A stretch of DNA of 64,000 bases from Azolla caroliniana (Eukaryota; Polypodiophyta), in assembly GCA_043228905.1 (NCBI GenBank), contig JBHGNT010000003.1:2108001-2172000 (forward strand), given 5' to 3'. The translations under genes and the position numbers were made by a program. Below the pieces are notes generated by a model, which worked only from the letters and a program-made list of their open reading frames with translations, did not search any database and was not told the origin of the DNA. This document shows positions 1 to 11,194 of this stretch, one piece after another; position 1 is the first letter of the stretch, and the number at the start of each line of letters is the position of its first letter.

Positions 1-790
1 CGAACTCCGGAGTAGATTTAACACTTCTCACAGCTTTCCGTGAACTCAGCTATATCTTTGCACATGTTCTTCCACCAATATTTTTGTTTGATTTTCACAA
101 AAGTTGCCCATGTTCCTCGATGTCCAGCCCAATCGGATTCGTGAAATTCGGACATTATCCAGTTTCGTTGCTCTTTCATCCCAACTACCCGAAGTGGTAT
201 GCCATCCGGTCTTTTCGGCTCCCTCCATATTAATCCATTTTTCAAGAAGAACTTTCGGACTTGCCGCTTCTTACTTCGGATCTCGGCTCTCTTCTCTTTA
301 TTGTCCAATGATTCCTCGATTTCTTGTAGCACTTTCCCAATCAGCAAGCTTTCTCCCTCGTATTCTTCTTCCCGGAATTCTCGGATTACGTTCACCCAGC
401 ATATGTGCTCCGAAGCAAAGTAGTCTTCGGAAACTTCTTCATTATTGGATTCGGTTATGTCATCTCCGAACCACGCCCTTGATAGCATATCCGCCACAAC
501 ATTGTCTTTTCCGAAGATGTGTCATACCTCCGGATTAAGTGACTTAACATATGCAATCCACCTTAGCATAGCCACATCCGGTATCGTGCAACACCGCATC
601 ATCCCGAGTATCGGAAGACAATCTGTTTCGATCACTACTTCGGCTCCGATCAAATAATCTCGATCCGATTTGATTGCCGACACGACTCCCCATAATTCTC
701 TTTTGACTTGTGCATACCTGCTGTCGTGAAGAATTTCGACCAGAGGCGAAAACCGGGGAACATTGGCTACATCGGCGGGGTGCAGCGTGT
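1..790 (-). pseudogene. Ty3/gypsy pol fragment (RNase H to integrase zinc finger)
   Basis: Read on the minus strand, this is the middle of a Ty3/gypsy polyprotein. From about 790 down to 500 the translation carries RNase H features (YAQVKRELWG, then an ETDC motif, then FGKDNVVADMLSRAW at the end of the domain). From about 490 to 18 it continues into an integrase H2C2 zinc-binding domain: H..WAGHRGTW, KYWWKNM and a final CEKC. One in-frame TGA near 527 sits where a tryptophan codon would be expected, just before HIFGKDN, so the copy is dead. It runs off the left edge of the window, so the integrase core is not visible. The RT lies upstream and is absent: at about 800 the sequence changes to unrelated LTR-like DNA. 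Confidence 0.85.
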
Positions 791-819
791 GTACGCACCC
801 ATGTACATTTAGTGTGAAT

Positions 820-1293
820 ATCGAGGGCGCCTTTATGGCGCCGAAGAGTAGTCAAGTCAGGACAGACGATCCCATGTAAGTCGGGATTTGTCCTGCATTG
901 TAATGCCTCCCTTTCCTTGTTCTATAAAAGGAAGGGAACGCCCTTTGTAAAAGGGTTGCCCATTTTGCATTAGAGGGTATACCGTTAGGTTTAGAGTTAG
1001 CTTCTTCTTCTTCTTCTCCTTCGTATTCGTTTAGGGTTTGCTGCAGCTCATCTCCTGCGCAAGACCCCACTCGGCGCGACGAGCCCGTGAGCTCCCCGAC
1101 GGCGGCTTGGCAGCAGACGACTACTGTATTCTTCATATATATATACATACATATACGTTTATGTTTGTCTATGTATATTCGCGTCGTTGTTGGCGTCGGG
1201 TGCTTACCCTCTCCTGCGTTTTCTGTACATAAGGCGTGAGTCGGGTTGAGCTGCGTGTGCGTGTGCGTGTGTGTGTGTGCGTGAGTCGGTGTT

Positions 1294-1296
<3 letters not shown>
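820..1296 (+). repeat. LTR-like / leader sequence of a gypsy-type element
   Basis: Plus-strand sequence with a TATAAAAG box at 923-930 followed by a GA/CT-rich leader and, further on, a gag-like ORF at 1585. It looks like the promoter half of an LTR plus untranslated leader. I could not find a matching second LTR in the window, so the boundaries are approximate. A phrase just downstream (tccaagacccccgtggtccc, near 1465) recurs in nearly the same form near 8540 after another TATA-containing block, which supports a shared LTR/leader family. Confidence 0.45.

Positions 1297-1385
<89 letters not shown>
1297..1385. repeat. (CT)n microsatellite
   Basis: About 85 bp of almost uninterrupted CT dinucleotides inside the leader of the gag relic. 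The same type of tract occurs in several other LTRs and leaders of this window (43077-43119, 48537-48553). Confidence 0.97.
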
Positions 1386-1387
<2 letters not shown>

Positions 1388-1514
1388 TCGGTTGCTTCCG
1401 GTGTGTTTGTGGGATGCCCTAGAAACAGTGAAGCACGACTCCCTACGCTCCATCACTCTCTCGTCCAAGACCCCCGTGGTCCCGCCTTTCTCCACTCACG
1501 CGCGTAACAACGCA

Positions 1515-1540
1515 ACATATTTGGTGAACCCGACGTGAAA
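1515..1540 (+). promoter_or_regulatory. possible primer binding site of the gag relic
   Basis: The stretch TTTGGTGAACCCGACGTGAA, 45 bp before the gag start codon, has the TGG(T)...CCCGAC look of a tRNA-complementary primer site of Ty3/gypsy elements. The tRNA cannot be named with certainty. This assignment rests on position and composition only. Confidence 0.35.
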
Positions 1541-1584
1541 GGTGGCAAGGGAGGATGGAGTAGGAAGACGACGACCATGCGGGG

Positions 1585-2922
1585 ATGGTGGCCGAAGTGG
1601 TGTTGGAGTCGGCACGAGTGGTGATGAGGCGAGAAGCAGCGCAACAAGCGGTTGAGCGAGTGGTCGAAAGAGTCGGCCGTTTCAACGGGGACAAAGTCCC
1701 ATCTTACTTGCAAGCCTACAACGCGGAAATGGAGGAGCGTGGCGTAGACGAGGCGTTGAGGCTGGAGTTCTTCTGTCTGGTCGTAGCTGTCCGGATGCAT
1801 GCGGAAGTAAAGGAGCTCTGTGAGGCTCATAGTTCATGGGAGGCCTTCGAAGAGGCGCTCCTAAAAGCATATGGAGGACGGCGGAAGAGCCGGGGACGGC
1901 ACCACTTCGACCAGTGGGTAGCATCGGCAAAGACCCACCGGGGTGCGACAAAGGCGTTCCAGGAGTTCAAGCGACGACTTGCTCGGCCCCCAGAGCGGGA
2001 ACAAGGTTTGGTGGGGGCGGACAAAGTCCTTTTGTTCGTCAGGTCGATCGACCGAGCGGAACGGGAAGCCATCGGGATTGAGCTCGAAGACGATGATGGA
2101 GCGAATGGGCTTACGGAGGACTAGTCGAAGGTCGGAAGGGTGTGCCAAAGGCTAGACAACGAGCGAGCCGAGAAGGCTAAGAGGAAGGTACGCGACGGCG
2201 TGCCATCACGGCGGGAAGAGGCCGAACGGCAAAGAGAGTCGGCAAGGGTCGGCGTTGGGGCCAGGATTGCGGAGGCGTACGCAGCGCTCAAAGCGATGCT
2301 CGAGGAACAGGGAGGATCGAGGCCATAAGCTAAGACCGAGGAGACCGACTTGCCCCACGCGACGGCGGAAGATCGGTACGACGGTACCACAGGAGAGGGT
2401 GCGGAACAAAACGCCCTCTCGATTTGCGGAAATAGAACAGCCAAGGACGAGGCCGAGATACTGATCGCGGAACCGGAACGTTGGGACCAGCGGTCTCGGG
2501 CATGTCAGCCCGAGATCTCGGGCATTGGAGGAGCAAGCCCAGGCAGGGCTTGCGCGATCGGAAAGAAGACGACCGCCAACCACGAAGAGTCGGTGGCTAC
2601 GGACAAGGGCGAAGAACGGACGGGCGATTCCTTGTGTCTTCCCACACTTGCTCCCGAGACGATGGCAGTCGGGCCCGAGTGCCCACGTGAGTCCCGAGCG
2701 GAGGAAGGCGGCGGCGAAAGGGCGAGAATCACCAGCGAGACGATACGGGGAAGGAGCGGACGAAAGCCCACGGACCCAATTCCGGAGAACTCGGCAATTG
2801 GGCCCATATGCCCATGTAAGACCGAGGAGATGGATGGTGGTACCGAGGAGTGCTGGCACGATGCCAGTGAAGACGGATGGGAAACGGATGGTCTTCCGAT
2901 CCGGATCTCGGTTTCGGAATAG
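1585..2922 (+). pseudogene. gypsy-type gag relic, plus strand
   Basis: A gag-like protein beginning MVAEVVLESARVVMRREAAQ. The central part, with RVGRFNGDKVPSYLQAYNAE, SWEAFEEALLKAY and ADKVLLFVRSIDRAERE, matches position by position the gag relic on the opposite strand at 3655-2930, so both come from one family. The same frame continues past an in-frame TAG at 2122-2124 and a TAA at 2326-2328 and stays open to 2922, where it ends in a region of degenerate GPxCP-type repeats. No protease or RT follows. The function in a live element would be capsid formation. Here it is a fossil. Confidence 0.75.
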
Positions 2923-2929
2923 GTTCTGA

Positions 2930-3655
2930 AACCCTCTTTTCTTCGTTGGTAAGCCATTGCCCCCTCTTTGTGTATCGCGCGACGATGTCCCGCACGCTTT
3001 CCCATGTTTCGGTGAGGCCACTCTCGGTAGTCATGTCCTCTAGAAGCACTCCAAGATCTTTCCGGTCCCGGACGTCTACGGCTCGTAGGAACATGATAAC
3101 TTTGTCCGGTGCGAGGATAGCTTGATCTCTCGCAGACAACCTCCCGAACCGACTTTCAAATGCCGAAAACACATCGAGGACCTTCATCCCCTTGTCTGGC
3201 GTTTCCACCCAATCCTCGAATCCTGTCCGCATTGCCTTGGAGGAGTCCTCGATAGCGAACGTGGTCTTTAGCGCCTCTTCAAACGCTTCCCACGTCGGAT
3301 TTTGTTGTCGTAGCCCATGGATACTTGCTTGAAGCCCGTCGGTAGCCACCCGGTTAAAGGATGTCACTTGTAGTCCTTCAGAAATCCTGCACCGTAGCAT
3401 TTTCGCCTTGTAGTCCCGAAGATAATGTGATACGTCCTTTCTGTTGAATTGCCCGATCCGTTGCACGAGCCGCTCTACTGTCGTCGCTATCTCCGACATT
3501 GCACGTTGTTCTTGAAGGATCCGCTCGAACATCATCATCATGTTGTTAGCCTCTGGTTTATTTTCCTTCTCCTTGCCACCCGTGTTCACGTCGGCTTCAC
3601 CACTTGTGTCGTGCCTTTCGGCTCCGGATCGTTGCGTGAATCGGTTGGGAACCAC
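2930..3655 (-). pseudogene. gypsy-type gag relic, minus strand
   Basis: The minus-strand ORF begins MVPNRFTQRSGAERHDTSGE at 3655. The recognisable gag core is TTVERLVQRIGQFNRKDVSH, then PTWEAFEEALKTTF, then APDKVIMFLRAVDVRDRKDL and SGLTETWESVRDIVARY, the same order as in the plus-strand relic at 1585. The ORF stays open to 2729, but below about 2930 it only reads the antisense of the other relic. It is therefore a gag truncated at its C-terminal side, with no pol. Confidence 0.75.
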
Positions 3656-4117
3656 TGAGGTTTTGGACTAGGAGAAGAAGAATATGAGATAGTTTTTGTT
3701 ACGAATAGATTGCAAGATGGAAATGTCAAACTTGTGAATCCCACGAGTATAATGTATTAATGGATACTTAGATTGTAAGAGAGAACTAGATGGTAAAATC
3801 GTAAATCCCCCGAATATTTTGTATTAATCAATCCTTATAAAAAAAATCAACAACCCAATACATCTTTCTCTCTTCCTTATATAGTGTTGGAAGAGTCTAA
3901 GTTTATCACATGCAAGCATCATGCTTTTCCTAATTTTAGTTTTCATGCACACTGCATGTGCATGATTAGCTTTACTTTAGTTTTCATGCACACTGCATGT
4001 GCATGATTAGCTTTCTATCCCATCTTTTCTTTTAACTCGAATGTATATGCATGAATAACTTTTTGTACCATGCATATCTAGAATATTTACATGGGATAAA
4101 GTTTAGTATAACTTTAA
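3656..4117. other. AT-rich spacer with a 41-bp tandem duplication
   Basis: No gene seen. A 41-bp unit (tttagttttcatgcacactg...) is present twice in tandem at 3935-3975 and 3976-4016, almost identical. On the minus strand a CTATATAAGG box near 3885 lies about 230 bp upstream of the minus-strand gag and may be its old LTR promoter. Confidence 0.6.
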
Positions 4118-4240
4118 AATTTATAGTATGCTAGTATAGTGGTAAGGTTGGGGTTTGTCTACGTGGAGGTACAAGGTTCAAATCTTGCCCTATGCACATA
4201 ATAAATATTTTTCATTTTTTATTTTTTATTTTTTATACCT
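4118..4240 (+). repeat. tRNA-derived SINE-like repeat
   Basis: A perfect Pol III A box (TAGTATAGTGG, 4132-4142) is followed 33 bp later by a B box (GGTTCAAATCT, 4175-4185), and then by a T-rich tail of attttt units. This is the layout of a tRNA-derived SINE. A related copy lies inverted at 5465-5560. Target duplications were not resolved. Confidence 0.6.
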
Positions 4241-4282
4241 ACTCTAAATTGGATATAGTGTTTTACATATTTCACGTAGTGT

Positions 4283-5074
4283 GTGATTCACACTACGACA
4301 CTAGAAGGTTGCAACAAGGGGGAGTTCCAATCTAATGTGAAACATGACATCAAGACAAAGGTGTCGAAGGCGATTGACCAAAGACAAATGGAATCCTTTG
4401 CACATGCTCTAGAGACTTGGGCAGTTGTGGTTCAAAGCCAACGTGAGACCCAAGAGACAAAAGGTGATGGCGGGGAAGCAAAGGTTCAAGCCAACGCAAA
4501 TAACGATGTCGGGGCGTGGCCGACAAATACATATGGATCTCTCCACACTCTTTCTAGAGACTTAGGCACTAACCGATGTAAGACCCAAGAGAAGGACAGT
4601 GACGACGAGGAAGCAAGGTTCGAAGCTGATGTGTGGGGAAAAGAGGCCAAGCAAAGCACAACAAAAAAAGACAAGGGCCAAGTGGGCCAAGAAGATTTAA
4701 AGGGTATTCCTCAAGATATTGATGTAACATTCAACTTGAAGGCGGACACTATCATTAAGATTGAGGAATCAATGGAGAACTCTGACATAAGAAGAAACCA
4801 CAAAGATCGACAAAGTGAGAAGCATGAAAAATGGTCGCGTAAGGATCTCGACATGGGCATACACTTGAAGATACTACATGGGGTATTCAATGCCATTATT
4901 CAAATAATAACTTGTGGAGGAAAACCGAAAACACAACTGCATGACGGGTCAAAGTGCCTTGACCAAGGAGTTGGTCGGAACGAAGGTGGAACATGCATAA
5001 AACCTAAACGGTTATGCTCAGAAGGAGAACAAGGGGCCATGACAACTGGTCATGGTAAATCAAAGAATGCGTGA
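4283..5074 (+). CDS. unrecognised 263-aa hydrophilic ORF, doubtful
   Basis: An open frame encoding a very hydrophilic, Lys/Glu/Asp-rich product (MIHTTTLEGCNKGEFQSN...). I recognise no domain. It contains a degenerate internal duplication: the stretch around 4404-4500 (ctagagacttgggca ... gagacccaagaga ... gaagcaaaggttc) recurs around 4548-4625. It is flanked by two tRNA-like repeats in inverted orientation (4118-4240 and 5465-5560) and followed by a phrase (taacgatcaccgtagccga, 5146) that recurs near 10396 in non-coding DNA. These points favour an ORF inside a non-autonomous repeat over a cellular gene. No promoter is evident. Confidence 0.3.
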   Translation: MIHTTTLEGCNKGEFQSNVKHDIKTKVSKAIDQRQMESFAHALETWAVVVQSQRETQETKGDGGEAKVQANANNDVGAWPTNTYGSLHTLSRDLGTNRCKTQEKDSDDEEARFEADVWGKEAKQSTTKKDKGQVGQEDLKGIPQDIDVTFNLKADTIIKIEESMENSDIRRNHKDRQSEKHEKWSRKDLDMGIHLKILHGVFNAIIQIITCGGKPKTQLHDGSKCLDQGVGRNEGGTCIKPKRLCSEGEQGAMTTGHGKSKNA

Positions 5075-5464
5075 ATGATATGGTGGATTGAGTGGCGACA
5101 ATGGTTCGAGTGAAAGGAATAGACATGCTTGAAATGGAGGAATTGTAACGATCACCGTAGCCGAAATCTCACACTCTCTCTTCTTGACACGTACTAGAGG
5201 ACGTGCGGTTTGGTGGGGGTGGATCTCGTGAAGATTTTCAGCAACGATGTGAAAATTATGTGCAACAAATGAAATCAAGAAGGTGCAATGTGCACGTGAG
5301 AAAGGGGTGAAGGCCACACGCATATGCTAGAATGTTGTAAATAGTATTGAAATGAGAATTGTAAAAGAAAAGCTAGATGTAAAGTTAAACATGTGCACGT
5401 GTGATGTGCGCTCAATTGTAAATATAAAAAATGAGACTAAAGCCTAGTAACATTTAAGTAAATA

Positions 5465-5560
5465 CATAGGGGTGAAAGCAAGGCTTGAACCTTGCACCTT
5501 CAAGGAAAGAGACAAATTAACGTACCACTAAAGCCACTACTGAGTGCTTTAGAATTTGTA
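5465..5560 (-). repeat. tRNA-derived SINE-like repeat, inverted copy
   Basis: On the minus strand a TGGCTTTAGTGGTA A-box-like motif (5525-5538) is followed by a B box GGTTCAAGCCT (5491-5481). The arrangement mirrors the plus-strand repeat at 4118-4240, with which it shares the tagtggt...aaggttcaa...ttgcc framework. Confidence 0.5.
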
Positions 5561-8246
5561 TATTTTCTTTTCTTTCTTTTTTTTTCTTTCTTTTTTTCCA
5601 AAAAAAACTCCTTCCATTAGTTATAAAATTTTACAAATGAGACAATTATGTACAAGTCCCTGAAGGGACGCGATAGTTCCATCCTATGTGGATGCCCACT
5701 AACTCAAGAAAGGGAGAGGACGAGCATTGTTGGATGAAGGTTATTCGTTGTCTTTCAACTCCCTTAGAGCCGCCCTTAAGGCCATCATATTGGCTCTTCA
5801 GAGTGGCTACAATTTCACTCCATATCTCTTGTTGTAACCTTGTTGGATATGCGGTTTGGTTGGAGAAGACTCGCCTACATCGTTGTTTGCATAGAATCCA
5901 AAGGGTTATTGGGCTGACCAATTCCAACACCTCTTGAGATTTGTCATGAAGAGGAATGGAGTGGACATTGCCGCGGGAGGAGAAAAGGACCTCTTGTGCT
6001 TTTATCACCGAAGTCATCCCCTCCTCCTGATGCTCGTATCTGCCAATTGCAGCCTGCCATGATAGCCAACATATATTTCCCCACTTGATTGAGCCTTGCT
6101 CCTGGCATAATTGCAACAAGCGGCCAACCCCCCGCCATATTCAATGGGACGTTGGGCAGTCCCACAGAGCGCGTGGTATGGATTCTACTGCATGTGGGCA
6201 CTCTACACAATTAGGAGAGCTAAGGTTCCCACGTTGCCATGCTCCCACTAGTAGGGACTTATGTATTAATAGCCATTGGAACGTGGTAATTCGCCTCACG
6301 TGTTGTTGTTTCCAGATTTTCTACCAAAACTTGGTGATTATTGTGGAAGGAACTTGAAATGTGTGCCAGACCTTCGCAGGAGCCGGTTCTCGGGCGTTTG
6401 GAGCAGCTAGAATGTGGCGACCCAATCTAGTTGTGAATTGGAAGAAAGGGATGGGTTTGCTTCCTTGCCCCGCGTAGGGATCACGCCATGTCCATTGCAA
6501 AGGGTCCCAACTGACCTTACGTAGCCATGTGTTTTCATGAGTACATATATGCCAATCGGGTTGTACTTTGATCGGATCAGGATCTGTAATCCATTTATGA
6601 CCAATATACGCAAGTACTCAAATTGCGTTATTCTGTGTTGGTGTCTCAGTGTCTCGCAACTCAGAGCCTGAGCCTTCGAGTTTATCTGGTGATCCCCTAC
6701 CTCTCGGGATCAGAGATCCCTCCTCTTCGTGGCCTATCCATTTCTCCATTGTCATCCTTTGAGTAGCAGATTCCCTAATCAATAGAGCGTTAATGATTTC
6801 CAATCTCATAGTCCATCTGCCCTTGATTCCATGGAGTATGTTCGCCTAATCTTGTAGTGGCATTGACATAAACCGTCGCCAACATTCTATACTTTTTCCT
6901 GGACCTTCTGCAATGTATCCCCATGACAACCCCTTACGTGATCCCAGTAGTTGATTAGATTCATCCTTGAGACATGGGTTCCATAGGATACGTTGACTGA
7001 GCCAAGCAGGTTCGGATCTCGGTTGATCACACTTGAGCCCTCGATGAATGTCACACCATGCCTTCCACATGGATGCACTGAATCTATCCTCCAATTGGCG
7101 AGAGAAACTAGGTTTGAGATCCATGTTTAGAATCCATCTCGTTTGGGGGGCCCAATTGACCCCTTTTCGTGGCCTAAAGTAAGCGAAATGTAACCTCAAT
7201 AGCATTTTCCAATAATCATTTCCTAGTTGGAGTCCTCACACCACAAATTTGGCAAGTAAGGCTTTCGATTGTGAAAGGGGATCAATAAGACCCAATCCCC
7301 CTCTCGACTTAGGCGCTGTGAGTATAGACCATGCCACCTTGGCACGAGCTACATGGTCTTCCTTACCATACCAAATGTAGTTGCGGACCAGTCGTTGAAT
7401 CTAATGTATACTTTCCTTGGAGATTGTCCAACATGATAGACTATACCATGTTGTTGCGAGTAGTACCCGATTTGCCACTATGATGCGACCTACTAGTGAC
7501 AATTTTTTCGAGCTCCAATGTATCAACTTTTGTCGAATGGAATGGATAACAGGTGCAATCATAGTCTTTGGCAGTATGTTGAAACCAATTTGGAAACCCA
7601 AATATTTGGTGCTTGCTCCTTCATTGATCCATTTGAAAGAGGGGTGTGGGTGCCATGCCGGATGTGTTTCCTGAGAGAGCCATATTGCGTAGGATTTGTG
7701 CCAATTGATCATGGCGTTGGATCTCTTCCAAAATATAGCTAGCCCACTTTCTAGGTTTTGGAGGTTTTCCAAGTCCCCTTGTAGGTAGACTGTTGTGTCA
7801 TCTGCAAATTCTATATCCACGATGCTTTGGTGAGAATGAGGTAGGGGAAGACCACGTAGGTTGAGATGCCGCGAGTTGAGAAAGCAAGAAAGTGCTTCGG
7901 CGTATAATAGAAATAAGGATGGAGCTAATGGGCATCCCTGCCATACAGATCGAGATATTCAGAAAAAGGGGCCCCTTTCACCTGCCAACGAAACGCAACT
8001 GCTACCATTCCTATAAAATCCTGCAATGCCTTTGATCCATGTCTCTTGAAAGCCGAGTTTCCTCATCACACTTTCTAGAAAGTTCCAACATACCCTGTCA
8101 TATGCTTTCTCAAAATCTAGTAGCACCACTGCTACCTTATTGTTGGTACGCTTGGCAAGGGCCACTGCTTCCCAGAATGAGAAGAGGTTGTCTAGGATGC
8201 TCTGATTTCTAATGAAACCTGTCAGTATTTTGTAGGAAGCAAACAT
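5561..8246 (-). pseudogene. 5'-truncated LINE: reverse transcriptase and C-terminal region
   Basis: On the minus strand the reading starts at 8246 with RT palm motifs of a plant LINE: LDFEKAYDRV (about 8140-8110), then in a shifted frame VWQGCPLAPSLFLLYAEALS, then the catalytic FADDT box (about 7810). It continues through a thumb/connection region (WSSKKLSLVGRII, 7520-7480), several frames between 7380 and 6000, and a C-terminal WILCKQRCRR motif near 5870 typical of the end of LINE ORF2. The plus strand shows a T-rich tract at 5565-5600, the expected poly(A) tail of a minus-strand LINE. The endonuclease and ORF1 are missing, and several frameshifts and stops make it non-functional. Confidence 0.85.
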
Positions 8247-8249
8247 ATA

Positions 8250-8597
8250 GAAACCATGGGCACAAAACCATGGTTTTAGCCCATGGTTTCAGCCCATGGT
8301 TTTTGCATGGAGAGACCTATAAAAGCCTATAGTGGGGCTTGTGTAAGGAGGAAAGTGATGTAAGTAAAAAGGAAACTTTTAATCAAAGATCAGAGTTATC
8401 CTAATGGTGATGTATCTTGTCTCATAAAACTTTCAATATCTATCTCAATCTCTCTCTCTCTCTCTCTTCATCCATCTATCTATCTTCAATACTTTCTCGC
8501 TTACGCTACTAAAAACATCGAATCCTTCCAGTCCAGGACCCCTGTGGTCCCGCTTCATTTCACGAACACGCGAGGATTTCCTCGACAGTGTTGTATC
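8250..8597 (+). repeat. LTR-like block, possible 5' LTR inserted in the LINE
   Basis: The LINE homology stops at 8246. What follows has an LTR-like order: short inverted motifs (ccatggttttagcccatggt), a TATAAAAG box near 8311, a CT-rich leader (8448-8467), and an end at ...cctcgacag. The next bases (TTGTATCAAAGTG, about 8601) resemble the initiator-methionine primer site TGGTATCAGAG. The second LTR is not in the window. Confidence 0.5.
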
Positions 8598-9000
8598 AAA
8601 GTGTAATACCCAAATTCCTGAACATATTTAGTGCATGTCTCATATTGTCGTGAGTATGAGCTAAGTCGCATGGAAACAATGGTTTAGATTGCAAACAATG
8701 GGATGGGCTATAACATGTGTTGGTGTGTGCAGTTTCCCCATTCAATGAAGAACAAGGTTTCTCGTAGGGGTTGGTTGTACAATGGCAAACACTCGTAAGG
8801 TGACCATAAAGTGTGGGACTATGATTAATAATGATGCAAGATCACTGAAAATTCTTGATATTAATGATTCAGCCACAATGTAGACAATGCTTATGAGTCA
8901 TTTGATTTCTCTTCAAGAAAATATTCTAGCCAATGTTTGTGAGGTTAGTGCATGCATTAGTTGACAATGGGAAACTCTATCCAATGACATAGTGCTTCAC
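8598..9000 (+). pseudogene. decayed gag-like leader of the LTR element
   Basis: Near 8781 a short frame reads MANTRKVTIKCGTMINND, then has a stop, then LMSHLISLQENILANV, resembling the start of a gypsy gag (MANTR ... SLQE). It is too short and broken for more than a tentative call. It follows the putative primer site by about 170 bp. Confidence 0.3.
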
Positions 9001-10560
9001 ATCACCCTCTATCTTCAATGTCCTACTTAAGGCATGTTATAGTCCGAAATCTCCAAGCTCCATCCTCGATTAAAGATCACAACTAAGACTATGGATGAGA
9101 ATGATTATCCCTCTCACATTAAATGACATGGGGGGTGATATAATGTCGTTGGGTCCTTCCCTTCACATCCTTATAGGTGTCTTGACATGTTGAGTTTACA
9201 TGTGGGTAATAATATCATAATTTGCAAGTCTAGCTATCTCCATTCCACTTCAATATGATCACATTTGTAATGCATGATTTGATGTTAATTGTGACAATTC
9301 ATTATGGGAAAGAGAGAGAGTTTATATAGATATATCTTGTTATCGTAATATAGCGTGTGAAGCATGATACTCCATGTCTTTGCGGCATTACAAAAAGCCA
9401 ATTCACCCAACAAGAGATTAAGGCATCATGATGCAAAGTGTAATGCATCTCATATTTCAAGTGATTTTTATTTCTCCCTGGCATCTAATCCGAAGGAGGC
9501 ATCATAATGCAAGTGTAATGCATCACATTCTAAGCCACTTCTTCTTTCTTGCTTTTGTCTTCTCTCTTGGATTTTTTGACCTGTTTCCCATGGGGTTTTA
9601 GGAATTCCATCTCACATTTATGAAAAAACACCCCATATAATCCACAACCCTCTCCATGCCCATTAACTTTTGTTATATAACTTTTTGAAGTGGGGTTAAA
9701 GTCAGGCTTTGCATACGGTCTCCATATACAATGTACAATTTCTTTTATACTATTATTTTGACACCTTTTTTGTAAAACAAATCCTTTAGTGAAAACAAGA
9801 AGCATTATTTGAATGCAATGAGGTTAACTTTGTGCGTGTTTGGGAGGGGGGACCCAAATTTCTAACTTCTAAGGATAGATAGGTAGTTAGAGTTTTCATG
9901 TGAGACATCAGCAAAGAGTTGTTGTTAGTTGTTTATATCCAAAAAATAGTTATGAGGTTAAAATATCGATGCAAGAGTAGTGTAAATTTCATTGGTCAAC
10001 GAAAGTTGTTGTGCGGACTAGGCTTCAATAGAGAGTAATTGTTCCTCTTTATGTGATAAAAAGCTTCAAGATGTTGGTGTTATCTTTTTGCGAGGACCAT
10101 GGAATAAAGGAACTTAGATGAGAATAGGGATCTCTAGTAGTGAATGACTTGTCAGGTTATGGAGGAACACATTGTTTGGAAGCATGAAGCATACATTCAA
10201 AACATAGGGGTTGAAAGCGTATGTATCTCCTAATAATTTTGTCCCTTACTCACGATAGGAGACATGTAAGATAATTACAAGAATACAAACAAACTGAACA
10301 ACTAAAGTCTTTACGTCATCATGAGAGCAGATCATCACGAGCATTGAGCATTCGAGTGGTCTACAACATTTCCCTGAATACGTTAAAAGGAAGTAACGAT
10401 CACCATAACCGATTTCTAGAGAGGAAGGGCATAATCGGTATCACAATTTTGGGATGGATTGCCTTAGACGGTTCAATAACTTGCTCAATCTCAACCTTTA
10501 GAATTCGGGGTAAAGCCTAACTAAGCACATCTGCAGCTCCGGAGCTCCGACAAGAGTCTC
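9001..10560. other. intergenic, no gene recognised
   Basis: AT-rich sequence with only short chance frames. A 28-bp phrase (aggcatcatgatgcaaagtg...) is present twice, near 9420 and 9497. Near 10396 there is a phrase (aacgatcaccataaccgatt) also found after the 4283-5074 ORF, so a dispersed repeat end may lie here. Confidence 0.6.
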
Positions 10561-11194
10561 GAGTTCGAGTGTCCGAAACTCTTGTCTTTGTGTGTAATAA
10601 TAATACTACTACTACTACTACTAATAATAATCATAATAAAAGAAAATACTCCTCTTGGAAGTCATTGTCATGTATTATCAAGCTCTCCTTTTTCACCCTT
10701 TCTTCTCCTTCCATCCTTTTTTCATGTACTATTTTTCCCCCTTCCCTCTCAACGCTTTCTGCAAATTGGACTTCAAACTCTGTCCTTCTTTCCCCTGTTC
10801 TCTCTTCTCTCTTCTTCCTTCTTCAAGCTATCTCCATGGCCACTAGCTGTGCTTGTCTGCATATTGCAAAAACCTCCCTCTAATCTAACATAACACCTGA
10901 GCCTCTTTAGCTTCTTTTTATTCCCCTTTTTCATGGTTTTCTATGTTTTCCTGCTGTGTTTTAGTTCTGATTAACAAATGTAGCTAGAAGGATAGTCGTG
11001 TACATAGTTAGATCACTCAAATCTGGCCATTTTACATGGTCACTCCCTAGTCTATATAACAACTGAATCTATTTTGGCTTCATTTCATGCCCTTTTTCTT
11101 GCTTTTCTATGTTTTCTTTCTGTATTTTACTTCTGATTAACAAATTTAGTTAGAAGGGTAGTTGTGTATATAGTTAGCTCACTCAAATCTGACC
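10561..11194 (+). promoter_or_regulatory. upstream region of the lectin receptor kinase with a tandem duplication
   Basis: A pyrimidine-rich block (10665-10830) and an ACT/AAT microsatellite (about 10597-10630) precede the gene. An imperfect duplication of about 146 bp follows: copy one about 10884-11029, copy two about 11051-11197, sharing tctgattaacaaat.tag.tag and gttag.tcactcaaatctg. Copy two ends exactly at the start codon (ctgaccATGG). Copy one has ctggccATTT at the equivalent place, so the ATG is present only once. The sequence tctatataac near 11050 could serve as a TATA element. Confidence 0.6.

Noticed and set aside
1236-1538. Ser/Leu-rich and Arg/Glu-rich frames over the (CT)n tract
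   Set aside because: They are translations of a dinucleotide repeat with no flanking coding signal.
10569-10893. Pro/Phe/Ser-rich ORFs upstream of the receptor kinase
   Set aside because: Pyrimidine-rich upstream DNA read in several frames; no domain, overlapping alternatives and no conserved start.
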